NCBI RefSeq assembly: GCF_004354015.1
Contig: NZ_SMRU01000016.1
Location: 1 to 64,000, forward strand
Source of the DNA: Arthrobacter terricola
GTDB taxonomy: Bacteria; Actinomycetota; Actinomycetes; Actinomycetales; Micrococcaceae
DNA length: 64,000 nt
Direction of reading: 5' to 3'
Below are positions 52,805 to 61,096 of the stretch, in pieces. The notes beneath the pieces were generated by a model, which worked only from the letters and a program-made list of their open reading frames with translations, ran no database searches and was not told where the DNA came from. The position numbers and the translations under genes are program-made. Position 1 is the first letter of the stretch. Each line of letters opens with the position of its first letter.

Positions 52805-53622
52805 ACATGAAACTGCTAGTCATCAACCCCAACATCAGCGAGGAAGTCACCGCGCTGATCGACGCCGAAGCCCGGCGTTCAGCGGGACCGGACACAGAGC
52901 TGATCGTCCGGACCGCAGGCCACGGCGTCGAGTACATCGAAACCCGCTTTGAATCCCTCATCGCCGCAGGCGCCGTCGCAGAAATCATCGCCGAACACAG
53001 CGGCAGCGATCCGGCCGCGGATCGGGTAGATGGCGTTGTGGTGGCCGCGTTCGGCGATCCGGGAATGCCGGCTCTCAAGGAACTGTGCGACGTCCCCGTC
53101 ATCGGCATCACCGAAGCCGCCTTGTGCGCCGCCGCCCTTCAAGGCCAGCGTTTCTCGATCATTGCCATCTCGGACCGCATTACTGCCTGGTACCGGGACT
53201 GCGTGGAGCACTTCGGGCTCGGCGGGCGGCTCGCGTCAATTCGCTCCATCAACCAAAGCCTCAACGGCATCGGCAGCGTGCAGCGCGACTTCAAGGAAAC
53301 CCTCCTGACACTCAGCCGGCAGGCCGTCGCCGAGGACGGTGCCGACGTCGTGATCCTCGCAGGTGCCCCGCTCGCCGGACTCGCGCGCGAACTTGAGGGA
53401 CAAATCCCGGTGCCGGTTGTGGACGGGATTTCCGCGGGGATCCGCATGACGGAGGCCGTCGTGGCCCTCCAGTCCGGTTTCCACCGCCAAGGCGCGTTCG
53501 CGCCGCCGCCCGTCAAGCGCCGCCAGGGGCTGTCCGAAAACCTCGACGCCGCCCTGACCGCCATCCAGGCCGCCGCCAGTTCCGCGACTGGCACCCCAAG
53601 CGCCGTTCCGACCGGAAAGTAG
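52801..53622 (+). CDS. Asp/Glu/hydantoin racemase-fold protein lacking both catalytic cysteines
   Basis: 273 residues that align along their length with Arthrobacter hydantoin racemase: KLLVINPNISE, AAFGDPGMPALKELCDVPVIG-type region, LASIRSINQSL and VPVVDGISAGIRMTEAVVAL. In active racemases a Cys lies in ACFGDPG and a second in VLGCAGM. Here these positions are Ala83 (AAFGDPG) and Gly188 (ILAGAPL), so the two-base racemase chemistry should be impossible. Other cysteines (96, 109, 134) are not at these places. The ATG overlaps the GntR stop; a second ATG lies two codons on. It is followed seven bases later by a hydantoinase gene. Confidence 0.8.
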   Translation: MNMKLLVINPNISEEVTALIDAEARRSAGPDTELIVRTAGHGVEYIETRFESLIAAGAVAEIIAEHSGSDPAADRVDGVVVAAFGDPGMPALKELCDVPVIGITEAALCAAALQGQRFSIIAISDRITAWYRDCVEHFGLGGRLASIRSINQSLNGIGSVQRDFKETLLTLSRQAVAEDGADVVILAGAPLAGLARELEGQIPVPVVDGISAGIRMTEAVVALQSGFHRQGAFAPPPVKRRQGLSENLDAALTAIQAAASSATGTPSAVPTGK

Positions 53623-53629
53623 GAAGACC

Positions 53630-55057
53630 GTGACTACCCACGATCTCGTCATCGCCCACGGCACCGTGGTCAACAGCTTCGGGCGGCAGGCCGCCCATGT
53701 AGTGGTCGACGGCGGCCGCGTCACCGAGCTCGTCGACGCCACCGAGCCGGTTCCGGCAGCCGCACGCACCATCGACGCGTCCGGCCAACTCGTGATTCCC
53801 GGCGGAGTGGACGGCCATTGCCACGTAGCCCAAGTGACCGGCCGCTTCCGGACCTCGGACGACTACCGCACCACCTCCACCGCGGCGCTGTGGGGCGGAA
53901 CCACCACCATCATCGACTTCGGCATTCCGCGCGACGCCCAGGAATCGCCTTTGGACGCGGTCCTCAACAAGAAGCGGCTCGCGGAGGAGTCCCGCTGCGA
54001 CGTCGCGCTGCATGGCTCCGTGGTCAGTTGGGACGAGACAGTGCCCTGGCAGTTGGAGCAGCTCGCCGCCGAGGGCGTCCGATCCGTGAAGATGTACACC
54101 ACCAACCGCGGCTCCACGATGGCCGACGGCGACACGATCCTGAAAGTCATGCGCGAAATGGTGCGCCTCGACGGACTCACGTACATCCACGCCGAGCACG
54201 ATCCGATCATCGCTGACTGCACCGAACAGCACGCCGCCGACGGCCGGATCGGCATCGAGCACCTGCATTCCACCCGTCCGGAGCTCGCCGAGGAAATCTC
54301 CGTTAAGGAAACCCTCGCCATGGCCGAATACACTGGCGCGCCGGTCTACTTCGTGCACCAGTCGACCCCGGGAGCCGTGGACCTCGTCACCGAGGCTCGC
54401 GTTCGCGGCCAGGAAGCATACTCCGAAACTTGCCCGCACTACCTCACGCTGGACGACACCGTCTACGGATCGACCTTCCCGGAGTGGTACGCGTGCTGCC
54501 CGCCTATGCGCAGCCCCGAAACCGTGGCCGCCCTAAAGGAGCGCCTCGCCGCAGGTGCCATCCACACGGTCTCCTCGGACCACTCCTGCTACGACCTCTC
54601 GCAGAAACGCGAGCGCACGGACGACATCCGCTTCATGCCGCACGGGCTGCCTGGCGTCGAAACCCGCATGCCCGTTACGTTCACCGCTATGGCAGCGGGC
54701 AGCACAGTGGAGGACTTCGTCGAGGTGTTCTCAGCCGGCCCGGCGCGCATCAACGCCGTGCCCGGCAAGGGCACCATCGCGCCAGGATTCGACGCCGACC
54801 TGGTCGTCTTCGACCCGGACGAAAAACGCGAGGTCGACGGCGGCGCTCTCCACATGGGAACTGACTTCTCGCCTTTCGAGGGGAAGACGCTGAGCGGCTG
54901 GCCCGCCGTCGTTGTCTCCGGTGGGCGCGTGGTGATCGACGACGGCGGTTTCCACGATCCCGGCCCCGTTGGCCGTTTCGTCCCCCGCAACGGGTTCATC
55001 GCTCACCGCGATGCCCTGTCCTCTGTCCAAGATGGCGTGTCCGCCATTTCCCTCTAG
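53630..55057 (+). CDS. Dihydropyrimidinase/D-hydantoinase-family amidohydrolase
   Basis: 475 residues of the cyclic amidohydrolase family with a two-metal centre. Ligands are in place: His63 and His65 in DGHCHVAQ, the bridging carbamylated Lys154 in SVKMYTT, His187/His190 in YIHAEHDP, His243 in FVHQSTPG and Asp317 in VSSDHSCY. It opens a cyclic ureide or hydantoin ring. The GTG start lies seven bases after the racemase-fold gene. Allantoinase and phenylhydantoinase are close alternatives. No carbamoylase is encoded next to it, so the fate of the opened product is not covered in this window. Confidence 0.86.
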   Translation: MTTHDLVIAHGTVVNSFGRQAAHVVVDGGRVTELVDATEPVPAAARTIDASGQLVIPGGVDGHCHVAQVTGRFRTSDDYRTTSTAALWGGTTTIIDFGIPRDAQESPLDAVLNKKRLAEESRCDVALHGSVVSWDETVPWQLEQLAAEGVRSVKMYTTNRGSTMADGDTILKVMREMVRLDGLTYIHAEHDPIIADCTEQHAADGRIGIEHLHSTRPELAEEISVKETLAMAEYTGAPVYFVHQSTPGAVDLVTEARVRGQEAYSETCPHYLTLDDTVYGSTFPEWYACCPPMRSPETVAALKERLAAGAIHTVSSDHSCYDLSQKRERTDDIRFMPHGLPGVETRMPVTFTAMAAGSTVEDFVEVFSAGPARINAVPGKGTIAPGFDADLVVFDPDEKREVDGGALHMGTDFSPFEGKTLSGWPAVVVSGGRVVIDDGGFHDPGPVGRFVPRNGFIAHRDALSSVQDGVSAISL

Positions 55058-55065
55058 GAGCCACC

Positions 55066-55800
55066 ATGCCTTCAAGCAACCGCCCCGTACGCATCGGCAT
55101 GATCGTGCCGTCCTCCAACACGTGCCTTGAGCCGCAGAGCTACCGGATCCTGGGTGAGCGGAAGGATGTCACGATTCATTTCACGCGGATTCCGGTCACC
55201 CGGATCGCCCTGGACGATTCCTCGGACAAACAATTCGATTCGGCGGTCATGCGTGAAGCCGCCGGTTTGCTTGCGACGGCCGACGTGGACGTGATCGCGT
55301 GGAACGGCACGTCGGGTTCCTGGCTTGGTGCTGCCCATGACGAAGAGTTGGTGCGCGAAATCACCGAGGCGACGGGTATCCCTGCCACGACTTCCACGCT
55401 GGCATACATGGAGGCCTTCAGGACATTCGGCGCAGAGCGGATCGGCATGTTCACGCCCTACACCGAGGACGTCAACAACGCGGTCATCGAGGCCTATGCC
55501 CGCGAGGGAATCAAGACCGTGGACCATCGCCACCTGGACCTGAGCGACAACGAATCGTTCGGCCGGGTCACGGACGCAGAAATGCTGCCCGGGTCCTTGG
55601 AACTTGCGGCCTCGAACCCGGACGCACTGATTTACCTGTGCACGAACCTCTATGGGGCCAACATTGCCGCGGAGGTGGAGGAAACCACCGGCGTGGCTGT
55701 ACTGGATTCAGTGGCCGTGACGTTGTGGCACTGCCTCAAGCTTGCCGGCGCCCCTTTGCTTTCGCCGCAGTGGGGCCGGCTCCTGGCAGAAATCCCCTAG
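55066..55800 (+). CDS. Maleate isomerase / arylmalonate decarboxylase-like protein
   Basis: 244 residues of the Asp/Glu racemase superfamily, with the N-terminal phosphate-like loop IVPSSNTCLEPQS. Maleate cis-trans isomerases have two catalytic cysteines. The first position here is in WNGTSGSWLG (Gly81, no Cys), as in arylmalonate decarboxylase, and the second is Cys192 in YLCTNLYG. A single-cysteine layout favours a decarboxylase or a one-base reaction. It follows the hydantoinase by eight bases and ends the operon. The substrate is unknown. Confidence 0.75.
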   Translation: MPSSNRPVRIGMIVPSSNTCLEPQSYRILGERKDVTIHFTRIPVTRIALDDSSDKQFDSAVMREAAGLLATADVDVIAWNGTSGSWLGAAHDEELVREITEATGIPATTSTLAYMEAFRTFGAERIGMFTPYTEDVNNAVIEAYAREGIKTVDHRHLDLSDNESFGRVTDAEMLPGSLELAASNPDALIYLCTNLYGANIAAEVEETTGVAVLDSVAVTLWHCLKLAGAPLLSPQWGRLLAEIP

Positions 55801-55802
55801 GA

Positions 55803-56006
55803 CTAGAGGGGCTTGATGTTCTCCGCCTGGGGGCCTTTCGGTCCCTGGACGACGTCGAACTGGACCCGCTGGTTCTCATCCAACGACCGGTATCCACTCG
55901 TGGCGATTGCCGAGTAGTGGGCAAAGACGTCCGCCGAACCGTCGTCGGGGGCAATGAAGCCGAAACCCTTTTCGGCGTTGAACCATTTGACAATACCTGT
56001 TGCCAC
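55803..56006 (-). CDS. cspA: Cold-shock protein (CspA family)
   Basis: 67 residues. The RNA-binding motifs RNP1 (KGFGFIAP) and RNP2 (VFAHYSAI) are intact in a single OB-fold, with KWFNAEKG at the start. It melts RNA structure as a chaperone. A GTG start has AGAAGGA nine bases ahead. The stop is three bases from the convergent decarboxylase-like gene. The 276 bases upstream to the next gene (56007-56282) probably form a structured leader, as is common for cold-shock genes, though I cannot assign a fold. Confidence 0.95.
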   Translation of the reverse strand: MATGIVKWFNAEKGFGFIAPDDGSADVFAHYSAIATSGYRSLDENQRVQFDVVQGPKGPQAENIKPL

Positions 56007-56282
56007 GGCGCATGTTCCTTCTCTAAAACTGACTGACCATCGGCCTCACGCCCGACGCCCCCCGGACACATCCGTCCGCTTCCTCAAACCTACGGCCCGG
56101 GGTGCGGAGGCGCAAGGATATTTGGAGCCTGGCGGACGGTTTGCTTGGACTTCACGCCAACGGGGTCAGTCTGCGGCTTTGATGGCCACCGTGCGGTTTG
56201 GACGCCGCCACCTCTGGCGAATTTCCCTGCGCGCATGCAAGGATGATCCCTACACTCACAGCGGTTCAATATTGGGGGGACT

Positions 56283-56915
56283 ATGACCGAGAGCACCAAC
56301 CTGCCGGAAAACACCCAGCCGGAGGCTGGCCCGGGAGGGCCACGGCCCGAGTTTGGGCAAAGATTCCCGGAGGCCCCCGGCCCCCAGATCCCTTCCTGGC
56401 ATCCCGAAGCAAGCCGCTCCCAAGCAGCGCCGCAGCCCGCGTTCCAAGCGTTCCCGCCATTCCCAGCACGACGTAGCGAGAACGTGGGACGTGGCGCACT
56501 GTTCGCGCTCCCGGCGATTCCCATCGGCGTCGTTTGCTGGCTGATCATTTGGAACTTTGGCTGGATCTCCTCGATTGTCACGTTTGTCGCGGCTGCCATC
56601 GCAGCCCGTTTCTACGTGATGGGCGCCGGGGGCTTGAGTCGAAAGGGCGTGTGGGTGGTGGCCGGAATTACCGTAGCCACCGCGCTGCTGTCCTTTGCGG
56701 CCGGTGTTTGGCTGGATGCCGCCAAGTACATCAACAGCCAACCGTTCTCCTTGATCACCAGTTCCGAGCCGTGGGACTTGATCGGCTACAACCTCAACAA
56801 CAACCCGAATTTCGTCCCGTCATACATGGGGGACTTCCTGATGGCGCTGTTGTTCGCAGCGTTGGGCTGCTTCTTCACCCTTCGACGCCTTTTCGCTTCG
56901 ACCAAGAACGGCTGA
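56283..56915 (+). CDS. Membrane protein of unknown function, 210 aa
   Basis: The first 65 residues are Pro/Gln/Gly-rich and disordered; then come hydrophobic segments GALFALPAIPIGVVCWLIIW, WISSIVTFVAAAIAARF, GVWVVAGITVATALLSFAAG and MGDFLMALLFAALGCFF, which suggest four membrane helices. GGGGGGA precedes the ATG. No domain is recognised. It is monocistronic, with a terminator 20 bases after the stop. Confidence 0.72.
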   Translation: MTESTNLPENTQPEAGPGGPRPEFGQRFPEAPGPQIPSWHPEASRSQAAPQPAFQAFPPFPARRSENVGRGALFALPAIPIGVVCWLIIWNFGWISSIVTFVAAAIAARFYVMGAGGLSRKGVWVVAGITVATALLSFAAGVWLDAAKYINSQPFSLITSSEPWDLIGYNLNNNPNFVPSYMGDFLMALLFAALGCFFTLRRLFASTKNG

Positions 56916-56935
56916 CGCGCAGGCAAGGAACGCAG

Positions 56936-56970
56936 AAGGCCGGCCCGCACCGAGTGCAGGCCGGCCTTCC
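56936..56970. terminator. Bidirectional hairpin terminator
   Basis: AAGGCCGGCC (56936-56945) and GGCCGGCCTT (56959-56968) form a 10-bp stem between the convergent membrane-protein and iron-binding-protein genes. The T run is only two to three bases on either side. Confidence 0.65.
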
Positions 56971-56993
56971 TGGCGCCAGGAAGACAGCAGAGC

Positions 56994-58049
56994 CTAGAGC
57001 AGCCCCGCCTGGGTCATCAGCTCAGTCACTTTGTCGCTATTGAGCTTGGCCGGGTCGATCGACGGCGCCTGGAGATCCTTGAGCGGAACGAGCTTCGGGT
57101 TCGCGGGCACGTCCGAGCCGACGGTGTATTCGAAGGAGTCGCCGGTCTGCAGGACCTGCTGGCCCTCCTTGCCCGTGATGAACTTCAGGAACTCCTGGGC
57201 TTCGGCCTGCTTCTTGCTGGAGGCAAGGACGGCACCGCCCGAGACGCTGACAAATGCGCCCGGATCCTGGTTCTTGAAGTAGTAAAGGGAGACGTTCTTG
57301 CTGTTCTCGCCGGTTTGGGCCTGGTCTACGAAGGAGTAGTAGTGGTACAGCACTCCCGCGTCGACTTCACCGGCATTGACCCCGGCGAGGACCGGGGTGT
57401 CGTCCTTGTAGGACTTGAAGTTGGTCTTCGCCGCTTCCAGCCACTTCTCGGTAGCGTCCTGGCCCTTGAGTTCGAGCATCGCGCTGACGATTGCCTGGAA
57501 ATCGGCGCCTCCTGTTGACGCGCCGATGCGGCCCTTCCACGCCGGGTCGGCGAGGTCCATAAGGGACTTGGGGAGCTGATCCGCGCTCAGTTTGTTCTTG
57601 TTGTACGCGAGCACGGTTGAACGTGCGGCGATGCCCGTCCAGTTGCCCGTGGAAGGCCGGTATTGCGAAGGAACCTGGTCCAGGGTGGCCTTGTCCACCG
57701 GCGCGAGCAGGCCGGAATTCGCAATCCGCACCATAGCCGGGGAGTTTTCGGTCAGGAAGACGTCGGCTGGGGAATTCTTCCCCTCTTCGCTGAGCTGGTT
57801 GCTCATCTCAAGGTCGTCACCGTTGCGGAGCGTCACCTTGATGCCCGTCGCATTGGTGAAGGCTGCCACCCATGCGCCGGTGAGGTTTTCGTGCTGGGCG
57901 TTGTAGACCACGATGCTGTCGCCACCGGCAGCCGGGGCGCCGGAAGCGGAGCCCGACGTCGAAGCGGACCCGCCGCTGCACGCCGAAAGCGCCAGGAGCG
58001 AAGCCGAGGCGACGGCAATGGTCGTGGCAGTTTTGAAGCCGAATTTCAT
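56994..58049 (-). CDS. Iron(III) ABC transporter substrate-binding lipoprotein
   Basis: 351 residues. A lipoprotein signal (TIAVASASLLALSAC) and a Gly/Ser tether are followed by a FbpA/IdiA-like domain: IVVYNAQHENLTGAWVAAFT, DVFLTENSPAMVRI, and the conserved double Tyr region VLYHYYSFVDQ that binds ferric iron. It captures Fe(III) outside the membrane. An IdeR/DtxR box lies 52-70 bases upstream of the ATG, so iron repression is expected. No permease or ATPase gene follows; the transcript ends at the 56936 hairpin. Confidence 0.87.
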   Translation of the reverse strand: MKFGFKTATTIAVASASLLALSACSGGSASTSGSASGAPAAGGDSIVVYNAQHENLTGAWVAAFTNATGIKVTLRNGDDLEMSNQLSEEGKNSPADVFLTENSPAMVRIANSGLLAPVDKATLDQVPSQYRPSTGNWTGIAARSTVLAYNKNKLSADQLPKSLMDLADPAWKGRIGASTGGADFQAIVSAMLELKGQDATEKWLEAAKTNFKSYKDDTPVLAGVNAGEVDAGVLYHYYSFVDQAQTGENSKNVSLYYFKNQDPGAFVSVSGGAVLASSKKQAEAQEFLKFITGKEGQQVLQTGDSFEYTVGSDVPANPKLVPLKDLQAPSIDPAKLNSDKVTELMTQAGLL

Positions 58050-58100
58050 GGGGGCCTTTCAGATGTTCCGCTGGAACCGGAACAGTTGGGGGATGCCTAT

Positions 58101-58119
58101 GATGGTAAGGCAAACCTAA
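58101..58119 (-). promoter_or_regulatory. IdeR/DtxR iron box
   Basis: On the minus strand the 19 bases read TTAGGTTTGCCTTACCATC, about 15 of 19 identical to the consensus TTAGGTTAGSCTAACCTAA. It sits at promoter distance from the iron-binding lipoprotein gene. Confidence 0.8.
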
Positions 58120-58316
58120 CTGTAATAAGAACACGTCCATGTTGCGTAATTATGGTCGCACTGGATCCGACTGTTACGCACTTGCCGTTAAGAGGGCGCT
58201 AAATCCCTGCCCCCTCGCGTAAGGAAACCATCAAGACCGACGGAGGCGCCCCCACTGGGTGCTCTCATGAAGGAGGAATCAACGGCCAGCCGACCTCTCC
58301 AGGAGCGGAGTTCACC

Positions 58317-58955
58317 ATGAATCGCAATGCATTCACCCACACGACAACTTTCGACGCCGGGCTGCCGGGCTCCCGTCCAAATGACTTCGTGGTGGTGGAT
58401 GACACTGGAGATTTCATCTACTACCCGTCCGAGGCGATCATGCTCGAAGACTTGGAGTACGTCGGCGAAGCGGCCAGCATCTTCGATCGTGCGGGCAACG
58501 ACTTCCGCCTGGCCTTGGAGGGTGGCCGGAACCTGCGCCTCGGGGCGCCGTTCGGCACGGTTGAGTTCACGTGGCTCCGCCAAGCATGGAAGAGCGCACG
58601 GCACAGGGAGCCCAAGGATCATCGACTGCTCCGCTTCTACCCCGCGACATTGGACTCCCTCGTGGCCGGAATATTTGAAACCCTCACACTTGAGCTAGCC
58701 AAGGAAGCCTCCAAATCCCCATGGGTTGTAGAGGTCGAAGGGGAAGCATCCCACGTGCAGACCCTGAAGGACGTGGATCTCTTCCTCGGCAAGGTGGACC
58801 ATCTCGAAAGGACAATGGTGGTGGATCCTTTCGGACACAACTACCGGCCAACGCGCCACGCTCCGCATCTCCTCCAGGCCATTGGCGCCCACGCCATCTT
58901 TTACGTCGAAATCGAAGGGCAACCAAGGAAACCGGAAACTCCCAGCTCCACCTAG
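58317..58955 (+). CDS. Uncharacterised 212-aa protein
   Basis: GGAG six bases before the ATG supports the start. The peptide begins MNRNAFTHTTTFDAGLPGSR, has alternating hydrophobic residues in DFVVVDDTGDFIYYP and a beta-rich C-terminal part (VDHLERTMVVDPFGHNYRPTRHA). The arrangement loosely recalls the tubby/LURP-like barrel, but I cannot confirm any family. There is no signal peptide or membrane segment. It is divergent from the iron-binding gene. Confidence 0.6.
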   Translation: MNRNAFTHTTTFDAGLPGSRPNDFVVVDDTGDFIYYPSEAIMLEDLEYVGEAASIFDRAGNDFRLALEGGRNLRLGAPFGTVEFTWLRQAWKSARHREPKDHRLLRFYPATLDSLVAGIFETLTLELAKEASKSPWVVEVEGEASHVQTLKDVDLFLGKVDHLERTMVVDPFGHNYRPTRHAPHLLQAIGAHAIFYVEIEGQPRKPETPSST

Positions 58956-59086
58956 GCCAGTATTCGTCCAGGTGGGTTACCGTCCCGTCGGTGTTCTGCG
59001 ATAGTGGGTAAGCACCGTGTCCGCGGCGACTTCTTCGGAATCATCAACCCGCCTGACTCGCAGGCAAACACCAGGGAGTACTAAAA

Positions 59087-59386
59087 ATGGCACAGTTCCT
59101 CATCACCTATCACGGCATGGGCCACCCCACACCGGAAATGATGGAAGCTAGCAGGCAGGCGTTCTTCTCTTGGGTCGAAACAACCGGCGGCGCAGTGACC
59201 GACCCGGGCGCTCCGGTCAACTTCGTAGCCCAGCTGGCAGCCGGCGAGCCCGCACCCGCCGCCGAGATAGCCGGCTACACGATCATCCAGGCCGAATCGC
59301 TCGACGCCGCCCGCGCCCTACTCGCCGAGCACCCCTTCATTGCTCGCGGGGGAACCCTACAGATCAGTGAGTGCCTCGGCGTCTGA
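59087..59386 (+). CDS. YciI-like small protein
   Basis: 99 residues resembling the YCII/DGPF-type ferredoxin-like fold: MAQFLITYHG at the start, EMMEASRQAFFSWVE in the first helix, and EIAGYTIIQAESLDAARALL followed by EHPFIARGGTLQI. These proteins are often linked to sigma factors or act on small metabolites; a catalytic residue is not obvious here. The stop is one base from the pntB stop on the other strand. Confidence 0.8.
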   Translation: MAQFLITYHGMGHPTPEMMEASRQAFFSWVETTGGAVTDPGAPVNFVAQLAAGEPAPAAEIAGYTIIQAESLDAARALLAEHPFIARGGTLQISECLGV

Positions 59387-59387
59387 A

Positions 59388-60761
59388 CTACAAAGCCTTG
59401 ACCGCGCTGAGCACTTTGGTCAGGGAATCCTTGGCATCGCCGAACAAAAGGGTGGTTTGCGGCTCGTACATGAGGTCGTTCTCGATCCCCGCGAACCCCG
59501 GGCGCGTCGATCGTTTGAGGAACACGACTTGCCGTGCATCGGCAACTTCCAGGATGGGCATGCCGTAGATCGGCGATCCTGCCGTGGTCTTCGCGGCAGG
59601 ATTGACGACGTCGTTCGCGCCGACAACCAAGGCGACGTCCGCGGTCCGGAACTCAGAATTGATCTCGGCCATTTCCTTGAGCGACTCGTAGGGCACGTTC
59701 GCCTCGGCGAGGAGGACGTTCATGTGCCCCGGCATCCGCCCGGCGACGGGGTGGATCGCGAAATCGACGTCGATCCCCCGCTCCTCAAGCGCCAGCGCCA
59801 GTTCCGCCGCTGTGTGCTGGCCTTGGGCAACCGCGAGCCCGTAGCCCGGCACAATGATGACCCGTTGCGCGTAGCCCAGGAGCACCGCGACGTCCTCCGC
59901 GCTGGATGAACGCACCGGACGATCGCTCACCGCCGTCGAACCCGCCGTCGAGCCTCCCCTGAACGCGCCGAAGAGGATTCCCGCGACGCTGCGGCCCATG
60001 GCCGCCGCCATGGCCCGGGTCAGGATAGTGCCGGACGCACCCACCAAGGTGCCAGCCACCACCAACAAAACATTGCCGAGCACCAGGCCTGAGGCGGCCA
60101 CCGCCAATCCGGTGAACGCGTTCAGCAGGGAGATGACGATCGGCACGTCCGCGCCGCCTACCGGCAGCACGAGCAGGACGCCGGCGGCGAGGCCAAGCAA
60201 CACGAGCACCAAAGCGAGCGTAAGCGAGCCGCTGAAAACAACCCCGACGGCGGCAGCCACCGCAGCGAGCAGCACGGCTGCCATGAGGGGCGGGAGGCCG
60301 GGGAACACCACGGGGCGGGTGGTCATGAGCTCCTGCAGCTTGGAAAACGTGATGCCCGACCCCGCGAAGGACACGGCCCCCACCAGCAGGGTGAACACAA
60401 TGGCTACCCGCACCGCGGCGTCCTCGGTGTGCCCGAGTTCGAGGAGCGCCACGAGCGCGGCGGCGCCACCGCCGACTCCGTTGAACAAGGCCACAAGCTG
60501 CGGCATCTGGGTCATTTTCACCTGGCGGGCAACGGGCGCGGCCACCCCGGAGCCAACCACCATCGCGCCCAGGATCCAAGGAACGTTGTCCATCTTGACC
60601 GAGAAAAAGACGGTGGCGACGGCGAGCGCCGCACCAAATGCGCCCACGAGGTTGCCCCGCCGAGCGGTCCGCGGAGAGTTCAAGCCCTTGAGCGCGAGGA
60701 TGAAGCACACGGCCGCGGCAAGGTATAGAAGGGAGGTCCACACGGGATCGATGAGGGTCAT
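59388..60761 (-). CDS. pntB: NAD(P)+ transhydrogenase, beta subunit
   Basis: 457 residues. An N-terminal block of about nine membrane helices (WTSLLYLAAAVCFILALKGL first) is followed by the NADP(H)-binding domain III: VIIVPGYGLAVAQGQH, HPVAGRMPGHMNVLLAEANV and the RSTRPGFAGIENDLMYE tail. The complex couples hydride transfer from NADH to NADP+ with inward proton flow. The ATG at 60761 overlaps the preceding stop by four bases; the longer frame to 61112 is antisense-phase overlap and is not used. Confidence 0.93.
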   Translation of the reverse strand: MTLIDPVWTSLLYLAAAVCFILALKGLNSPRTARRGNLVGAFGAALAVATVFFSVKMDNVPWILGAMVVGSGVAAPVARQVKMTQMPQLVALFNGVGGGAAALVALLELGHTEDAAVRVAIVFTLLVGAVSFAGSGITFSKLQELMTTRPVVFPGLPPLMAAVLLAAVAAAVGVVFSGSLTLALVLVLLGLAAGVLLVLPVGGADVPIVISLLNAFTGLAVAASGLVLGNVLLVVAGTLVGASGTILTRAMAAAMGRSVAGILFGAFRGGSTAGSTAVSDRPVRSSSAEDVAVLLGYAQRVIIVPGYGLAVAQGQHTAAELALALEERGIDVDFAIHPVAGRMPGHMNVLLAEANVPYESLKEMAEINSEFRTADVALVVGANDVVNPAAKTTAGSPIYGMPILEVADARQVVFLKRSTRPGFAGIENDLMYEPQTTLLFGDAKDSLTKVLSAVKAL

Positions 60762-61096
60762 CGCGTCCCTTCCTTGGCCTTGGCATCCACGGCTTCGGGC
60801 TTCTTGGCTGGAAGCTGCTTCTTGCGGCCACGGAACATTTCGAGCATGCGGTCCGTCACCACGAATCCGCCCACGAGGTTGGCGGTCGCGAGCACGACGG
60901 CGAGCAACGCCACGGCGAGCACCCACGGATCGGAGGCCTGCCCGGCCACGATGATGGCGCCCACCAGGATGATTCCGTGGATGGCGTTCGCTCCGGACAT
61001 CAGGGGCGTATGCAGCGTGCTCGAGACCTTCGAAACCACTTCGAAGCCCACGAAGACAGCCAGCACCGTGATGGTGAGCAGCGCGATGCCGTCCAT
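60758..61096 (-). CDS. NAD(P)+ transhydrogenase, alpha-2 (membrane) subunit
   Basis: 112 residues with three membrane helices (LLTITVLAVFVGFEVVSKV, GIILVGAIIVAG, VLAVALLAVVLATANLVGGF), matching the split form in which the alpha membrane helices are a separate chain. The C-terminal 25 residues are Lys-rich. Its ATG shares bases with the pntA stop (TAATG), and its stop overlaps pntB by four bases. Confidence 0.9.
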   Translation of the reverse strand: MDGIALLTITVLAVFVGFEVVSKVSSTLHTPLMSGANAIHGIILVGAIIVAGQASDPWVLAVALLAVVLATANLVGGFVVTDRMLEMFRGRKKQLPAKKPEAVDAKAKEGTR

